Assembly: GCA_946611525.1 (NCBI GenBank)
Contig: CAMODS010000061.1
Coordinates: 1 to 7,313 of the forward strand
Length of the DNA: 7,313 nucleotides
Direction: 5' to 3'
From: an uncultured Lachnospiraceae bacterium
GTDB taxonomy: Bacteria > Bacillota > Clostridia > Lachnospirales > Lachnospiraceae
Position numbers and translations under genes: made by a program. Below, piece by piece: positions 5,929 to 7,313 of the stretch. The notes below the pieces were generated by a model. That model had not been told where the DNA came from, made no database searches, and saw nothing but the letters and a program-made list of their open reading frames with translations. The number at the start of each line of letters is the position of its first letter. Within the stretch, counting starts at the first letter, position 1.

Positions 5929-7313
5929 ATGGAAGAAGCCAAGAGTAACAAGATTAATCATACAATGAAAAAATATGCGGTGATTTTGCACATACCGCTA
6001 TCACTTTTGATGTGCTTTGCCCTGGAGTGGATGTCGCGCCACAGCTTTATGGAGGCATGGCTTTTCGTGACGGAGCGCACCGGAGCCTTTTTGTACAATT
6101 CTTACCTTATTTTTGTGGCATACAGCCTGACCTTTTTGGTAAAAAGACGCACCTTTTTTCGGATGCTCATCTCGGGGCTTTTTGTTACTTTAGGCATCAT
6201 CAACTGCGTCATCCTTTTTAACCGGGTATCCCCTTTCGGGTTTTCTGACATCGGGATGGTCGGGGATCTTTTGACCATGCAAAACACTAATTACTTTTCC
6301 TGGGGACAGGCCGTTCTCTCTGCCTCAGCCATTTTGGGCTATGCCATTTTCCTGATAATTCTCTTTAAAAAAAATGAACCTGACACAGTCAGCCTACCAT
6401 TTACCATCCGGGCACTTATCGTAGCTTTTCTTTTTATTTCCGTGGGGCCACTCACCTATGGCCTCAGAAAAGCGGATATACTCACGTCATACTTTGGAAA
6501 CCTGGCCCAGGGATATCTGGACTACGGCTACATCTATGGTTTCAGTGCCAGCGCGCTGGACCGCGGTATGACAAAGCCTCTTGGCTACAGCCAAAAGAGC
6601 ATCGATGCCATTTTGGATAAAAACAGCGACGCAAAGACCACTCTGGATCCAAAAGATGCGCCCAATATTGTGGTAGTACTTTTGGAATCTTATTTTGATG
6701 TGGATGAGGCAAACTTCATCGTGTGCGACGAGGATCCCATGCCATTTTTCCACTATCTTGAGAAAAACTATTCCACAGGTCACATGACAGCTCCCGTGGT
6801 GGGGGCCGGCACCTGCAACACCGAATTTGAGATGCTCACCGGCATGACCTGCCAGTTCTTCGGTCCGGGAGAATACCCTCAAAAGACCGTATTTAGAGAT
6901 ATTGACAGCTGCGAGTCAGCCGCCTCTGTGTTAAAGACTTTAGGCTATTCCTCCACCGCCGTCCACAACTATGGCGGAGATTTTTATTCCAGAAAAAACG
7001 CATTTTCTAAAATGGGGTTTGACCGTTTTATCTGCGAGGAGACTCTGGACATTACGGACTATACTCCCATGAAAAGCTGGCCCACCGACGGCATACTGAT
7101 TCAGCCCACTTTGGACGCCATGGCCGCCACCGAAGGCCCTGATTTTGTCTATACCATCACCGTAGGTACACACGGCGACTATCCCACCTACAAGGTCATC
7201 GATGATCCTGAGATCGGCGTGATCAGCAAAGGCAAGACCACTGCCAAAAACTACCAGTGGCTTTACTATATCAACATGCTCCACAACATGGACAACTGGA
7301 TGCGCGACTACAT
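5929..7313 (+). CDS. LTA synthase-like phosphoglycerol transferase / sulfatase-fold membrane protein (runs off the right edge)
   Basis: 461 residues are visible of an LtaS-family enzyme, which transfers glycerol-phosphate (or a similar group) from membrane lipid to an extracellular polymer or glycan. Five hydrophobic segments (about 16-35, 53-71, 77-98, 126-146 and 160-178) give the usual five-TM N-terminal half. The extracellular alkaline-phosphatase-fold domain then starts at PNIVVVLLESYFD (245-257) with the metal-binding E253. The nucleophile is T295 in GAGTCNTEFEMLTG. H346 and R355 in AVHNYGGDFYSR and H415 in TVGTHGDYP match the substrate-site positions of S. aureus LtaS as I recall them. 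The C-terminal metal-binding Asp-His lies beyond the window. The ATG at 5929 is the first after an in-frame TAA (5917-5919). Its AGGA is only 3 nt away, so the site is weak, and the alternative ATG at 5965 has none. The enzyme could make LTA or modify another glycan; the exact substrate is not shown. Confidence 0.88.
   Translation, partial: MEEAKSNKINHTMKKYAVILHIPLSLLMCFALEWMSRHSFMEAWLFVTERTGAFLYNSYLIFVAYSLTFLVKRRTFFRMLISGLFVTLGIINCVILFNRVSPFGFSDIGMVGDLLTMQNTNYFSWGQAVLSASAILGYAIFLIILFKKNEPDTVSLPFTIRALIVAFLFISVGPLTYGLRKADILTSYFGNLAQGYLDYGYIYGFSASALDRGMTKPLGYSQKSIDAILDKNSDAKTTLDPKDAPNIVVVLLESYFDVDEANFIVCDEDPMPFFHYLEKNYSTGHMTAPVVGAGTCNTEFEMLTGMTCQFFGPGEYPQKTVFRDIDSCESAASVLKTLGYSSTAVHNYGGDFYSRKNAFSKMGFDRFICEETLDITDYTPMKSWPTDGILIQPTLDAMAATEGPDFVYTITVGTHGDYPTYKVIDDPEIGVISKGKTTAKNYQWLYYINMLHNMDNWMRDY

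Noticed and set aside
6487..7284. Two minus-strand ORFs (131 and 114 codons) opposite the LtaS-like gene
   Set aside because: The plus frame carries the catalytic motifs with E253, T295 and H415; the minus frames are shadows without starts or motifs.

Overview
The window looks like chromosomal DNA of a low-to-moderate GC Firmicute of the Clostridia, most likely a member of the Lachnospiraceae. The supports are a DnaD/DnaI-type primosome pair, strong purine-rich Shine-Dalgarno sites, a TTG start, TTGAAA/TATAAT-type promoters, and a MurC with an EACEY-type central motif. The assignment rests on gene content and style, not on a database search. I saw no tRNA, rRNA, CRISPR array, transposase or phage gene.

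Layout: the four genes filling 1-5775 all read leftwards (minus strand). In transcription order they are a membrane-anchored 851-residue protein of unknown function (5775-3220), murC (3220-1841, translationally coupled to it), a 213-bp gap, dnaD (1627-518) and a DnaI-type helicase loader (511 to beyond the left edge). After a 153-bp divergent intergenic region, one gene reads rightwards from 5929 past the right edge. It encodes a five-TM LTA-synthase-like phosphoglycerol transferase.

Functional picture: the right part is about the envelope. MurC makes UDP-MurNAc-L-Ala, the LtaS-like enzyme would build glycerol-phosphate polymers outside the membrane, and the 851-residue protein is predicted to sit outside the membrane on one N-terminal anchor. 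It appears to combine a beta-propeller-like middle with a C39-peptidase-like end whose catalytic Cys and His positions seem to be replaced. The left part is about replication: a DnaD-type remodelling protein and a zinc-site DnaI-type loader in a tight two-gene operon with its own strong extended -10 promoter.

The most notable non-coding signals are (1) two tandem pairs of DnaA-box-like 9-mers (one perfect TTATCCACA) in the gap upstream of dnaD-dnaI, with a small inverted repeat between them, and (2) a 26-bp-arm inverted repeat of a recurring intergenic type. The latter lies between the divergent promoters and would form the 5' end of the LtaS-like transcript. No gene-free stretch exceeds 300 bases.
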